The position numbers were made by a program, and so were the translations under genes. Positions 1 through 6,787 of a stretch of DNA of 9,774 bases are shown one piece after another (position 1 is the stretch's first letter; each line of letters opens with the position of its first letter). The notes below the pieces were generated by a model that saw only the letters and a list, made by a program, of their open reading frames with translations, was not told the origin of the DNA and did not search any database. Source of the DNA: Bradyrhizobiaceae bacterium (GTDB lineage Bacteria > Pseudomonadota > Alphaproteobacteria > Rhizobiales > Xanthobacteraceae); the NCBI GenBank assembly GCA_016793685.1, contig JAEULX010000117.1, forward strand, positions 1 through 9,774, read 5' to 3'.

Positions 1-1059
1 GTCGCTATTAAAGCCCAACTCGTTGAGCAACGTCGAACCGGTGCGGCGCAGATCGTGGACGGTAAACGGATCCAGCGGCAGCCCCTCCTTCTTGGCCTGC
101 TCGACGACTGCATAGGTCACGCGGTTGAACGTAGCGCGCGACATTGGTGCGTCGGCATCATACCTGGACGGCAGCACGTATCGTGAGTTGCCGGCGCAGG
201 TCTTGAGCGCAATCATGATGTCGAGCGTCTGACGCGAGAGATAGACGTTGTGCGCCTTCGATCGCTTCATGCGCTCCTTCGGTATAGTCCAGACGGCGTT
301 CTCGAGATCCACCTCGTCCCAGACTGCATCCTGCAGTTCGCTCTTGCGGACCATCGTCAGCAGATACAGCTTCATCCCCAGCCGGATCGTCGGTAGGGTC
401 GCGACGTTCTCGAGCTGCCTGAGCATGATCCGGATCTCGGTAGGAGATAGCGAGCGATCCTTCGGTGCGAACGTCGCGATAGACGCGGGGCCGACGTCGT
501 CGGCCGGGTTTGCGACCTTCTCGCCATGCAGGATGGCGAACCCGTAAATTTGCTTGAGGATGTCGCGCACGTGGATCGCCGTCGCCGGCGCGCCGCGATC
601 GACAATCTTCCCGCAATGGGCGCGCAGGTCGTCCGGCGTGATCTCTGTGAGGAGCCGATTGCGCCAAACCGGCATGAGTTCGCGCTGGAAGATCGAGCGA
701 CGCATCGCGCGCGTGCTGTCGGCCATCGGCGCACTGATTAGCCACTTCTCGCCGAACTCACCGAAGCTCTTGGCTTCCTTGATCCGGCGCTTCTCCCGCT
801 GCTTCTCGATGGCCGGGGAACGCCCCTCGCTGATCGCCCGCCGAGCGTCCAGGCACAGCTCGCGAGCCCGGGCGAGCGAAATTCCGTCTCGCCCGTACTT
901 GCCAAGATAGACGGTCTCGCGTCGCCCGTTCAACCGTTAGTCAAGCCTAAAGGACAGCGCGCCTGTCGGTGCGACGCGCACATACATGCCATCCCGGTCA
1001 GTCACCTTGTACATTTTCTCTTTTGGTTTCAGAGCCTTGAGCGCCGCATCGGTCAACAT
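1..1059 (-). pseudogene. P4-type tyrosine recombinase/integrase, interrupted by an in-frame stop and cut by the window edge
   Basis: Site-specific recombinase that would integrate and excise a genomic island. Reading down from ATG 1059, the protein begins MLTDAALKALKPKEKMYKV, typical of the N-terminal arm-binding domain (DUF4102 type) of P4-like integrases. Codon 41 (937-939) is TAA, between FRLD and RLNGRRETVYLGKYG; relatives usually have Tyr there, so a single base change explains it. The same frame then stays open to the window edge. A SAM-like core-binding region lies near residues 90-190. The catalytic domain shows Arg I (R238, in TMVRKSEL), a beta-hairpin Lys near 265 and HDLRRT (H335, R338). 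The second His/Trp and the Tyr nucleophile lie beyond the window. A TTG at 931-933 directly after the stop could restart translation, giving a protein lacking part of the arm-binding domain, so an automatic caller may report 1-933 as intact. The frame and motifs are clear; loss of function is inferred. Confidence 0.88.
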
Positions 1060-1065
1060 TCTGGG

Positions 1066-1072
1066 CCACCTC
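1066..1072 (-). promoter_or_regulatory. Ribosome binding site of the integrase
   Basis: GAGGTGG on the minus strand, six bases before ATG 1059. It is a strong Shine-Dalgarno match and decides that the original integrase start is 1059, upstream of the TAA at 937-939, so the short N-terminal piece belongs to the gene. Confidence 0.7.
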
Positions 1073-1074
1073 GC

Positions 1075-1088
1075 AAAAAGTACCGTCA
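1075..1088 (+). repeat. Direct repeat copy 1, candidate integrase arm-type site
   Basis: AAAAAGTACCGTCA, identical to 1146-1159. It lies directly before the integrase ribosome binding site. Tyrosine recombinases of islands and phages bind short repeated arm sites next to the att core through their N-terminal domain, and binding here could also repress int. The repeat is seen; its role is inferred. Confidence 0.6.
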
Positions 1089-1117
1089 CGCGGTTTTGGG
1101 AGGCTCCATCCGAGAAA

Positions 1118-1146
1118 ATTGTACGAGATCATCGACTTAAATAAAA
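1118..1146 (-). promoter_or_regulatory. Possible integrase promoter
   Basis: Minus-strand TACAAT at 1118-1123 is one base from the -10 consensus and lies about 60 bases before the start codon. The matching -35 position (near 1141-1146) is only T-rich and has no TTGACA match. The two long repeat copies flank this element, which fits autoregulation by the integrase. The evidence is one hexamer plus position. Confidence 0.25.
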
Positions 1147-1159
1147 AAAAGTACCGTCA
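1146..1159 (+). repeat. Direct repeat copy 2, candidate integrase arm-type site
   Basis: Second exact copy of AAAAAGTACCGTCA, 71 bases from the first and in the same orientation, preceded by an A-rich run from 1141. It would sit over or next to the -35 region of the candidate int promoter. Confidence 0.6.
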
Positions 1160-1217
1160 GGAGCCTCATTCCCCTAACGATACTTTCAATTTTCACGACG
1201 ATCAATATGTGCGAGAT

Positions 1218-1225
1218 CCGTCAGG
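1218..1225 (+). repeat. Partial repeat copy 3
   Basis: CCGTCAGG, matching the second half of copy 2 (1154-1161) exactly and in the same orientation. It is shorter than copies 1 and 2 and could be chance, but it lies inside the same 240-bp cluster. Confidence 0.3.
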
Positions 1226-1309
1226 CAGGCCACCACCCGCGATCTATGCCCATCGATAGCTGCTGATCGTTATCGGAAAGAATATATTTATTTTTCAGTG
1301 CATTAGATC

Positions 1310-1316
1310 GTACCGT
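1310..1316 (+). repeat. Partial repeat copy 4, close to the guaA end
   Basis: GTACCGT, the core of copies 1 and 2, 35 bases from the guaA stop codon. Three same-orientation copies of this 7-mer in about 240 bases are far more than chance would give, which supports a protein-binding array reaching to the presumed att core. Confidence 0.4.
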
Positions 1317-1350
1317 GGCGCAGTTTCGGATACCCGCGGATGGGCAAAAA

Positions 1351-1380
1351 TCATTCCCACTCGATCGTCCCGGGCGGCTT
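1351..1380 (-). other. Candidate attachment site at the 3' end of guaA
   Basis: The last codons of guaA (encoding PPGTIEWE and the stop). The 3' end of guaA is an established insertion point for genomic islands with P4-type integrases, and here such an integrase lies 291 bases away and reads away from guaA, as expected at an att junction. The core length is not determinable because the other end of the island, which should repeat this sequence, is outside the window. The interval is a best guess. Confidence 0.35.
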
Positions 1381-2904
1381 TGACGTAATGTCGTAGACCA
1401 CGCGGTTGACGCCCTTCACCTCGTTGATGATGCGGGTGGCGACGTGGCCGATGAAGGCCATGTCGAAGGGATAGAAGTCGGCCGTCATGCCGTCGATCGA
1501 GGTGACTGCGCGCAGCGCGACGACGTGATCGTAGGTGCGCCCGTCGCCCATCACGCCCACGGTCTTCACCGGCAGGATCACGGCGAACGCCTGCCAGATG
1601 TCGTCGTAGAGGCCGGCGCGGCGGATCTCTTCGATGTAGATCTCGTCGGCGTAGCGCAGCATCTCCAGCTTTTCCTCGGTGATCTCGCCGATGCAGCGGA
1701 TGGCGAGGCCGGGACCGGGGAACGGATGACGGCCGACGAACACGTCGGGCAGGCCGAGTTCGCGGCCGAGTGCGCGCGCCTCGTCCTTGAACAGTTCGCG
1801 CAACGGCTCGACCAGCTTCATATGCATGCGCTCGGGCAGGCCGCCGACATTGTGGTGTGACTTGATGGTGACCGAGGGGCCGCCGATCGGCGAGGTGCTC
1901 TCGATCACGTCGGGATACAGCGTGCCCTGCGCGAGATACTCGGCGCCGCCCAGCTTCTCCGCCTCCTCGGCGAACACGTCGATGAACAGCTTGCCGATCA
2001 GCTTGCGCTTCTCTTCCGGATCGGTGACGCCGGCGAGCCCTGCGACAAAGCGGTCGCGCGCCTTCACGTGCACGAGCGGGATGTTGTAGCTGCCGCGGAA
2101 CAGCGTCATCACGCGCTTGGCCTCGCCGCGGCGGAGCAGGCCGTGATCGACGAACACGCAGGTGAGCTGGTTGCCGATCGCCTCGTGCAGCAGCACCGCG
2201 GCGACCGCCGAATCGACGCCGCCGGACAGGCCGCAGATCACTTTGTTGTTGCCGACATCGGCGCGGACTTTCTCGATCGCCTCGTCCTTGAAGGCGCGGA
2301 TGGTCCAATCGCCGGCGCAGCCCGCCACCTTGCGCACGAAATTGCGCAGGAGCGCCGCGCCATGCGGGGTGTGCACCACTTCGAGATGGAACTGGGTCGC
2401 ATAGAACTTGCGCGCGTCGTCGGCGATCATGGCGATCGGCGCGTTCGGCGAGGTCGCAACCGTGCGGAAACCGGGCGGCAGCACGGTCACCCGGTCGCCA
2501 TGGCTCATCCACACCGGGTACCGCTCGCCCACCGCCCATACGTCGTCGAACATGATGCACGGAGCGGTGATCTGCACCTCGGAGCGGCCGAACTCGCCGT
2601 GGTGGCCCGCCTCGACCTTGCCGCCGAGTTGATGGGCCATCGCCTGTTCGCCGTAGCAGATGCCGAGAATCGGAATGCCCGCCTCGTAAAGCGAGGCGGA
2701 CGGCAGCGGCGCTCCTGGTGCGAGCACTGAGGCGGGGCCGCCCGAAAGGATGATGCCCTTCGGCTTCATCTCGGCGAGCGCGGCTTCCGCCTTCTGATAG
2801 GGAACGATCTCGGAGTAGACCCGCTCCTCGCGCACGCGCCGCGCGATGAGCTGAGTTACCTGCGAGCCGAAATCGACGATGAGGATCTTGTCATGGGTGG
2901 CCAT
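1351..2904 (-). CDS. guaA: GMP synthase (glutamine-hydrolysing)
   Basis: Converts XMP, ATP and glutamine to GMP, AMP, pyrophosphate and glutamate: the last step of de novo GMP synthesis in the cytosol. The 517-residue length is normal for the family. Residues 1-190 are the class I glutamine amidotransferase, with nucleophile C83 in GICYGEQ and H173/E175 in QFHLEV (commonly QFHPEV, a mild variation). Residues about 200-390 are the ATP pyrophosphatase domain with the P-loop SGGVDS (227-232). The C-terminal dimerisation domain includes GRHPFPGPGLAIR and ends in the canonical TIEWE, so an island inserted at this end has kept the gene whole. The start ATG precedes the conserved KILIVDFGSQ. It is last in a minus-strand run with guaB, MAPEG and rsmB; the 131-bp gap to rsmB suggests it may have its own promoter. 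Confidence 0.98.
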   Translation of the reverse strand: MATHDKILIVDFGSQVTQLIARRVREERVYSEIVPYQKAEAALAEMKPKGIILSGGPASVLAPGAPLPSASLYEAGIPILGICYGEQAMAHQLGGKVEAGHHGEFGRSEVQITAPCIMFDDVWAVGERYPVWMSHGDRVTVLPPGFRTVATSPNAPIAMIADDARKFYATQFHLEVVHTPHGAALLRNFVRKVAGCAGDWTIRAFKDEAIEKVRADVGNNKVICGLSGGVDSAVAAVLLHEAIGNQLTCVFVDHGLLRRGEAKRVMTLFRGSYNIPLVHVKARDRFVAGLAGVTDPEEKRKLIGKLFIDVFAEEAEKLGGAEYLAQGTLYPDVIESTSPIGGPSVTIKSHHNVGGLPERMHMKLVEPLRELFKDEARALGRELGLPDVFVGRHPFPGPGLAIRCIGEITEEKLEMLRYADEIYIEEIRRAGLYDDIWQAFAVILPVKTVGVMGDGRTYDHVVALRAVTSIDGMTADFYPFDMAFIGHVATRIINEVKGVNRVVYDITSKPPGTIEWE

Positions 2905-2973
2905 GCCTCGGGGTTAGCGGATCAGGCGACCGGCCGCAATGACGACCCTCGTCGCAGAGGCCTGCGCCCATGT

Positions 2974-2994
2974 CGCGGCTCCCATGCAGCCGCG
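2974..2994 (-). promoter_or_regulatory. Hairpin in the rsmB-guaA gap
   Basis: Perfect 7-bp stem CGCGGCT / AGCCGCG with a 7-base loop, between the rsmB stop and the guaA start. No T run follows on the minus strand, so it is not a standard intrinsic terminator. It could be a structure in the guaA leader or part of a factor-dependent end of rsmB. The structure is seen; the role is unknown. Confidence 0.3.
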
Positions 2995-3004
2995 CAATTC
3001 GACT

Positions 3005-3017
3005 TGATAATATCATA
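3005..3017 (-). promoter_or_regulatory. AT-rich palindrome and possible guaA promoter element
   Basis: TGATA-A-TATCA (3005-3015) is a perfect inverted repeat with a single-base spacer, inside a short AT-rich patch that stands out from GC-rich surroundings. The minus strand here also reads TATGAT (3012-3017), one base from the -10 consensus, about 110 bases before the guaA start. No convincing -35 was found. It could be a promoter, an operator, or neither. Confidence 0.25.
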
Positions 3018-3035
3018 TAATCATGAGCTTACGGC

Positions 3036-4340
3036 TCACAGGTTGCACTGCAGCAAACTGATATAGAAGGCGTCGGTGCCGGTGCGCCGCGGCGTCATCA
3101 ACAGGCCCTCGCGACTCACCTGCACGGCGGCAAGAAATTCATTCGCACGCATACCGAGCGCCGAAGCGCTCTCCTCCGCGGCGACCGGAGCGAACTCCGG
3201 GTGGCGCGCGACGAAAGTTCGCACCTGGTCGTCGTTCTCCTCGGCGAGCACCGAGCAGGTGACATAGGCGATGCGTCCGCCCGGCTTCACCAGCGAGGTT
3301 GCGCGGTCGAGCAGGCCCGCCTGCTCCTTCACGCGCTCGGCCAGGGCGCCCGGCCGCACCCGCCATTTGGCGTCCGGATTGCGCCGCCACGTTCCCGTGC
3401 CGGTGCACGGCGCATCGATCAGCACGAGGTCGGCGCGGCCGGCCTGATCGGCGAGCACGTCGCGGTCCCCGCGCCGCGGCGTGCGGACCTGGACATTGCG
3501 GGCGCCCGCGCGCGCAAGCCGGGCGTGGATCGGCGCGAGCCGGCGCATATCGAAATCGGTCGCGTAGATCTGGCCGTGGTTGTCCATCAGCGCCGCGAGC
3601 GCGAGCGTCTTGCCGCCGCCGCCGGCGCAAAGGTCGATCGCCTGCTCGCCCGGCTTCGCCCCCGTCAGCACGGCGGCGAGCTGCGAGCCTTCGTCCTGCA
3701 CCTCGACGTGGCCCTTGAGAAAAGCCGGCTCGGCGTGGATCGGCGGGCTCTTCGCGTCGGCCTCGATCAGAATGCGCAGGCCGAACGGCGACCAGGGCGT
3801 GGGCGCCGGCGAAAGATGGGCGAGTTCCTGCGCCGCCTTCTCCCGGTCGACCTTGAGCGCGTTCACCCGCAGATCGAGCGGGGCGCGCCGCGCGAGCGCA
3901 GCCCCCTCCTCCGCCCGCTCGTCGGCGAATACGCGCGCGAGGGACGGATCGAGCCATTCCGGATAGTCGCCGCGAACATGAGCGGGCGCGTCGGCGAGCG
4001 AATTTGCTTCGAGCGCATGCCGCTCGGCGGTCGTAAGCGGTGCCGGCGCATACCGCGCGCCATCGGCAAGCCGCGCGATCGCGTCGGGGTCGAGGCCGCG
4101 TTCGAGCCGCAGCATCCCGAGCGCAACGGCGCGGGGCGTCGCCTCTCCCATCACGTACCCGGCCGAGGCCCTGCGTCGCAGCGCGTCATAGACCAGGCCC
4201 GCGATCGCCGCCCGGTCGCTCGAGCCGGCGAAGCGATGCGAGAGCCCCCAATCCTTCAACGCATCGGGCGCCGGGCGCCGGCGCGTTTCGATGTCGCCGA
4301 GAACGTCGATTGCAGCGGAGAGGCGGGCGGCCGGCGTCAT
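3036..4340 (-). CDS. rsmB: 16S rRNA (cytosine-C5) methyltransferase, RsmB/NOP family
   Basis: SAM-dependent enzyme that methylates C5 of a cytosine in 16S rRNA (C967 in E. coli numbering). With the start at 4340 it has 434 residues, close to the 429 of E. coli RsmB. Residues 1-125 look like a diverged NusB-type RNA-binding domain (DRAAIAGLVYDALRRR). The methyltransferase domain carries DLCAGGGGKT for SAM (236-245), motif IV DAPCTGTGTWRRNPDAKW with C312, and motif VI VTCSVLAEEN with C362, the expected nucleophile. The frame extends upstream to 4379, but the ATG at 4338-4340 overlaps the MAPEG stop as TGATG, typical of translational coupling, and the extra residues resemble nothing in the family. 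The GC-rich codons match the neighbours. The exact target base is inferred from the family. Confidence 0.92.
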   Translation of the reverse strand: MTPAARLSAAIDVLGDIETRRRPAPDALKDWGLSHRFAGSSDRAAIAGLVYDALRRRASAGYVMGEATPRAVALGMLRLERGLDPDAIARLADGARYAPAPLTTAERHALEANSLADAPAHVRGDYPEWLDPSLARVFADERAEEGAALARRAPLDLRVNALKVDREKAAQELAHLSPAPTPWSPFGLRILIEADAKSPPIHAEPAFLKGHVEVQDEGSQLAAVLTGAKPGEQAIDLCAGGGGKTLALAALMDNHGQIYATDFDMRRLAPIHARLARAGARNVQVRTPRRGDRDVLADQAGRADLVLIDAPCTGTGTWRRNPDAKWRVRPGALAERVKEQAGLLDRATSLVKPGGRIAYVTCSVLAEENDDQVRTFVARHPEFAPVAAEESASALGMRANEFLAAVQVSREGLLMTPRRTGTDAFYISLLQCNL

Positions 4341-4762
4341 CAAATCCCGAGCAGAATGCGCAGCATGAAAAGGATCCACATCACCATCAGCACGGTGGTG
4401 GCCGCGATGAAGGTCAGCCCGCGCCTGCGAACGTCATTGTCGGTCACATGGATGGAGGCGTGGATGATCCGAAGCAGAACGAACACCCAGGCCAGGATCA
4501 CGAACGCAAGGTCGGCGTGGCGGGTGACGATCGACAGGATCGTCAGCGCGTAGAAAAGAACCGGCACTTCGAACTGATTGGAGACGGCGTTCTGCAGTTG
4601 CAGCGTGCGCGCCGGCCAGTTCGGCTCGCGCAGTGCGATGTCCGTGCGCTTCACCACGCCGCTACTGATCAGCGTGACGCGCTGATAGGCGAGCCAAACG
4701 AGCAGCGCGAATGTGAGGACGACCTGGACGAACAGCGGCGCGAGCACGGCCTGCAGCGACAT
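4340..4762 (-). CDS. MAPEG-family integral membrane protein
   Basis: 140-residue inner-membrane protein with about four transmembrane helices (roughly 6-25, 65-80, 83-103 and 115-137). The MAPEG signature is clear: NQFEVPVLFY (62-71) and LRIIHASIHVTDNDVRRR (97-114). Eukaryotic members act in eicosanoid and glutathione metabolism; bacterial members are mostly uncharacterised, so no substrate is claimed. A ribosome binding site CGGAG lies seven bases before the ATG. Its stop overlaps the rsmB start by one base, so the two are almost surely cotranscribed. It follows guaB by 105 bases. The position between two GMP-synthesis genes looks like conserved synteny and does not show a purine-related role. 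Confidence 0.88.
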   Translation of the reverse strand: MSLQAVLAPLFVQVVLTFALLVWLAYQRVTLISSGVVKRTDIALREPNWPARTLQLQNAVSNQFEVPVLFYALTILSIVTRHADLAFVILAWVFVLLRIIHASIHVTDNDVRRRGLTFIAATTVLMVMWILFMLRILLGI

Positions 4763-4867
4763 TGATCAGCTCCGTAGAAAAGTCTGCGCGCGTGATATGG
4801 GCGAAATCCGTTTCCCCTGCCAGCGGGCTTCGCGGCGGCGCGGCGGCGGGTCGCGGAAATGCTGAAA

Positions 4868-6358
4868 TCACACCCGCGTCGGATAGTTCGGGCTCTCGCG
4901 GGTGATGACCACGTCGTGCACGTGGCTCTCGCGCACGCCCGCGCCGGAAATACGGACGAACTCCGCCTTCTCGTGCAGCTCGGCGATGGTGCGGGCGCCG
5001 ACGTAACCCAGGGCCGCGCGCAATCCGCCGTTGAGCTGATGCAGGACATTGCCGACCGGCCCCTTGTAGGGAACCTGGCCTTCGATGCCCTCCGGCACGA
5101 GCTTCAACGAATCCTTGATGTCCTGCTGGAAATAGCGGTCGGCCGACCCGCGCGCCATGGCGCCGACCGATCCCATGCCGCGGTACGTCTTGTAAGAGCG
5201 GCCCTGATAGAGAAAAACCTCGCCCGGCGTCTCGTCGGTGCCGGCCAGCAGTGAGCCGACCATCACGCAATTCGCGCCGGCGGCAAGCGCCTTGGCGAGA
5301 TCGCCGGAATACTTGATCCCGCCGTCGGCGATGACCGGCGTGCCGGCCGCGCGCGCGACTTCGACGGCGTCCATGATCGCGGTCAGCTGCGGCACCCCGA
5401 CGCCGGCGACGACGCGGGTGGTGCAGATCGATCCCGGCCCGATGCCGACCTTGACGGCGTCGGCGCCCGCTTCGATCAGCGCCTTCGCCCCCTCCCCGGT
5501 CGCGATGTTGCCGGCGACCACCTGCACGGCGTTGGACAGCCGCTTGATGCGGTTGACTGCCTCGAGCACGTGTTTGGAGTGGCCGTGTGCGGTGTCCACC
5601 ACCACGAGGTCGACGCCGGCCTCGATCAGCCGCTCGGTCCGCTCGAAACCGAGCGGGCCCACCGTGGTCGCCGCCGCGACCCGCAGGCGCCCGTGGTCGT
5701 CCTTGCACGCGTTGGGATATGCGACCGCCTTCTCGATGTCCTTCACCGTGATGAGGCCGACGCAGCGGAACGCGTCATCGACCACGAGCAGCTTTTCGAT
5801 CCGGTACTGGTGAAGAAGGCGCTTGGCCTCGTCCTGGCTGGTGCCTTCCCGCACGGTGATGAGCCGATCCTTGGTCATCAGCTCGGACACCTTCTGCCGC
5901 GGATCGGTGGCGAACCGCACGTCGCGGTTGGTGAGAATGCCGACGAGCTTGCCGCTGACGCCGCCCTCGCTGCTGACGACAGGGATGCCGGAGATGCGGT
6001 TTTCCGCCATCACCCTGAGCGCATCGGCGAGCGAGGCGTCCGGTCCGATCGTGACGGGATTGACCACGATCCCCGCCTCGAACTTCTTCACCTGCCGGAC
6101 TGCCGCGGCCTGCAGATCAGGGTCGAGATTGCGGTGGATAACTCCGATCCCGCCGGCCTGCGCCATGGCGATCGCCATGGCCGACTCGGTGACGGTATCC
6201 ATGGCCGAGGCGACGATCGGGATGTTCAGGGAGATGTTGCGCGTGATCTGCGTGCGGAGGTCCGCCTCCGACGGAAGGACGTCGGACCAGCGGGGCATCA
6301 GCAGCACGTCGTCGAAGGTGAGCGCTTCGCGCGGGGCGCCGTTCCGGATATCGGCCAT
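4868..6358 (-). CDS. guaB: IMP dehydrogenase
   Basis: Oxidises IMP to XMP with NAD+, the committed step to guanine nucleotides; GuaA, in the same gene run, uses the product. It has 496 residues, normal length. The TIM barrel begins EALTFDDVLLMPR and is interrupted at about residues 97-215 by a Bateman module of two CBS domains. Key residues: D255 in VVVDTAHGH; the loop GPGSICTTR with catalytic C312; GGIKYSGD; the flap YRGMGSVGAM; and R408-Y409, the expected catalytic Arg-Tyr pair. The ATG at 6356-6358 is preceded, six bases upstream, by GGAGGGGAG (6365-6373), a strong ribosome binding site. The 105-base gap to the MAPEG gene has no clear terminator, so read-through into MAPEG-rsmB is plausible. 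Confidence 0.98.
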   Translation of the reverse strand: MADIRNGAPREALTFDDVLLMPRWSDVLPSEADLRTQITRNISLNIPIVASAMDTVTESAMAIAMAQAGGIGVIHRNLDPDLQAAAVRQVKKFEAGIVVNPVTIGPDASLADALRVMAENRISGIPVVSSEGGVSGKLVGILTNRDVRFATDPRQKVSELMTKDRLITVREGTSQDEAKRLLHQYRIEKLLVVDDAFRCVGLITVKDIEKAVAYPNACKDDHGRLRVAAATTVGPLGFERTERLIEAGVDLVVVDTAHGHSKHVLEAVNRIKRLSNAVQVVAGNIATGEGAKALIEAGADAVKVGIGPGSICTTRVVAGVGVPQLTAIMDAVEVARAAGTPVIADGGIKYSGDLAKALAAGANCVMVGSLLAGTDETPGEVFLYQGRSYKTYRGMGSVGAMARGSADRYFQQDIKDSLKLVPEGIEGQVPYKGPVGNVLHQLNGGLRAALGYVGARTIAELHEKAEFVRISGAGVRESHVHDVVITRESPNYPTRV

Positions 6359-6538
6359 GCCAAGCTCCCCTCCGGCCCCCGGGGATTGAAAAAAGGGCCA
6401 AAATTTCGCGCCACAAGCGCCTGTGGCTGCGACTCGCGATCCCCGATGCGGAGTTGGCGAGGGTGGTTATCACGCCCGCGGGCCGTTGCCTAGCTCATCA
6501 CGCGATGCCGGCGCCAAACCGGCCGCGCCGCGCGCCCG
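6359..6538 (-). promoter_or_regulatory. guaB leader and upstream region
   Basis: 180 non-coding bases between guaB and the small membrane-protein gene. They contain the guaB ribosome binding site (6365-6373), a T run on the minus strand (6390-6395), a small hairpin CCACAAGCGCCTGTGG (6411-6426: five pairs plus one wobble, four-base loop) and a 10-bp palindrome GCCCGCGGGC (6474-6483). No convincing -35/-10 pair was found. A guaB promoter is expected here from gene layout. The T run is too far from the hairpin for a standard terminator, and no known purine riboswitch was recognised. Confidence 0.35.
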
Positions 6539-6787
6539 TCAGGGCTGCCAGCCGGGCGGAGGGCCATGCCGCTCGATCGCCTCGACAATGTCCCGATGAC
6601 GGCGCTGCTCGCGCTTCATGGAGACGGCGATGATCGCGTGCGCCGACGGCAGCAGCCACAACGGCTGAAAGATGAGCCCCAGGAATACGCACACCACCAG
6701 AAGGAGCAGGTTGAACAGCGCCGATATGGGCTGCCCGTTCAGCAGTAGCCCGAGGGGCGGCAAAAGCGCTGCGAGGATATAGATCAT
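6539..6787 (-). CDS. Small membrane protein, YqaE/Pmp3-like
   Basis: 82 residues. The N-terminal part is two hydrophobic segments (about 2-18 and 22-55) with ILAALLPPLGLLLNG, the hallmark of the YqaE/Pmp3 (UPF0057) stress-associated membrane proteins, and LLPSAHAIIAV resembling that family's end. It is longer than the usual 50-60 residues, with an extra hydrophobic stretch in the middle and a charged cytosolic tail (KREQRRHRDIVEAIERHG). The start at 6787 is chosen because GGAG (6795-6798) lies seven bases upstream; the longer frame to 6865 adds a polar stretch unlike the family. It is divergent from the MFS gene. Function is inferred only from family: membrane or ion homeostasis. The tail is unexplained. 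Confidence 0.68.
   Translation of the reverse strand: MIYILAALLPPLGLLLNGQPISALFNLLLLVVCVFLGLIFQPLWLLPSAHAIIAVSMKREQRRHRDIVEAIERHGPPPGWQP

Larger units (their letters stand above)
1060..1350. other. AT-rich att-proximal region between integrase and guaA
   Basis: 291 bases with no credible gene and clearly lower GC than the housekeeping genes to the right. It holds the int ribosome binding site, the candidate int promoter, the four repeat copies, an inverted pair GAGGCTCC (1100-1107) / GGAGCCTC (1160-1167) and an A/T-rich tract near 1280-1300. No clear guaA terminator was seen: no GC-rich stem is followed by a T run on the minus strand. The composition suggests the island begins at or just after the guaA stop. 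Confidence 0.55.

Noticed and set aside
158..745. Open minus-strand frame of 195 residues, plus smaller ones at 372-734
   Set aside because: It overlaps the integrase in another frame and its protein is Arg/Pro-rich with no motifs; the integrase frame has clear family motifs.
1295..2560. Minus-strand open frame of 421 residues inside guaA
   Set aside because: Frame shadow of guaA in GC-rich DNA; low-complexity Arg-rich product.
3201..4553. Plus-strand open frame of 450 residues across rsmB and the MAPEG gene
   Set aside because: Antisense shadow covering two well-supported genes; no recognisable domain.
6411..6426. Hairpin plus nearby T run as a guaB attenuator or riboswitch
   Set aside because: The stem is only five pairs plus a wobble, the T run is about 15 bases away, and no known purine aptamer pattern is present.
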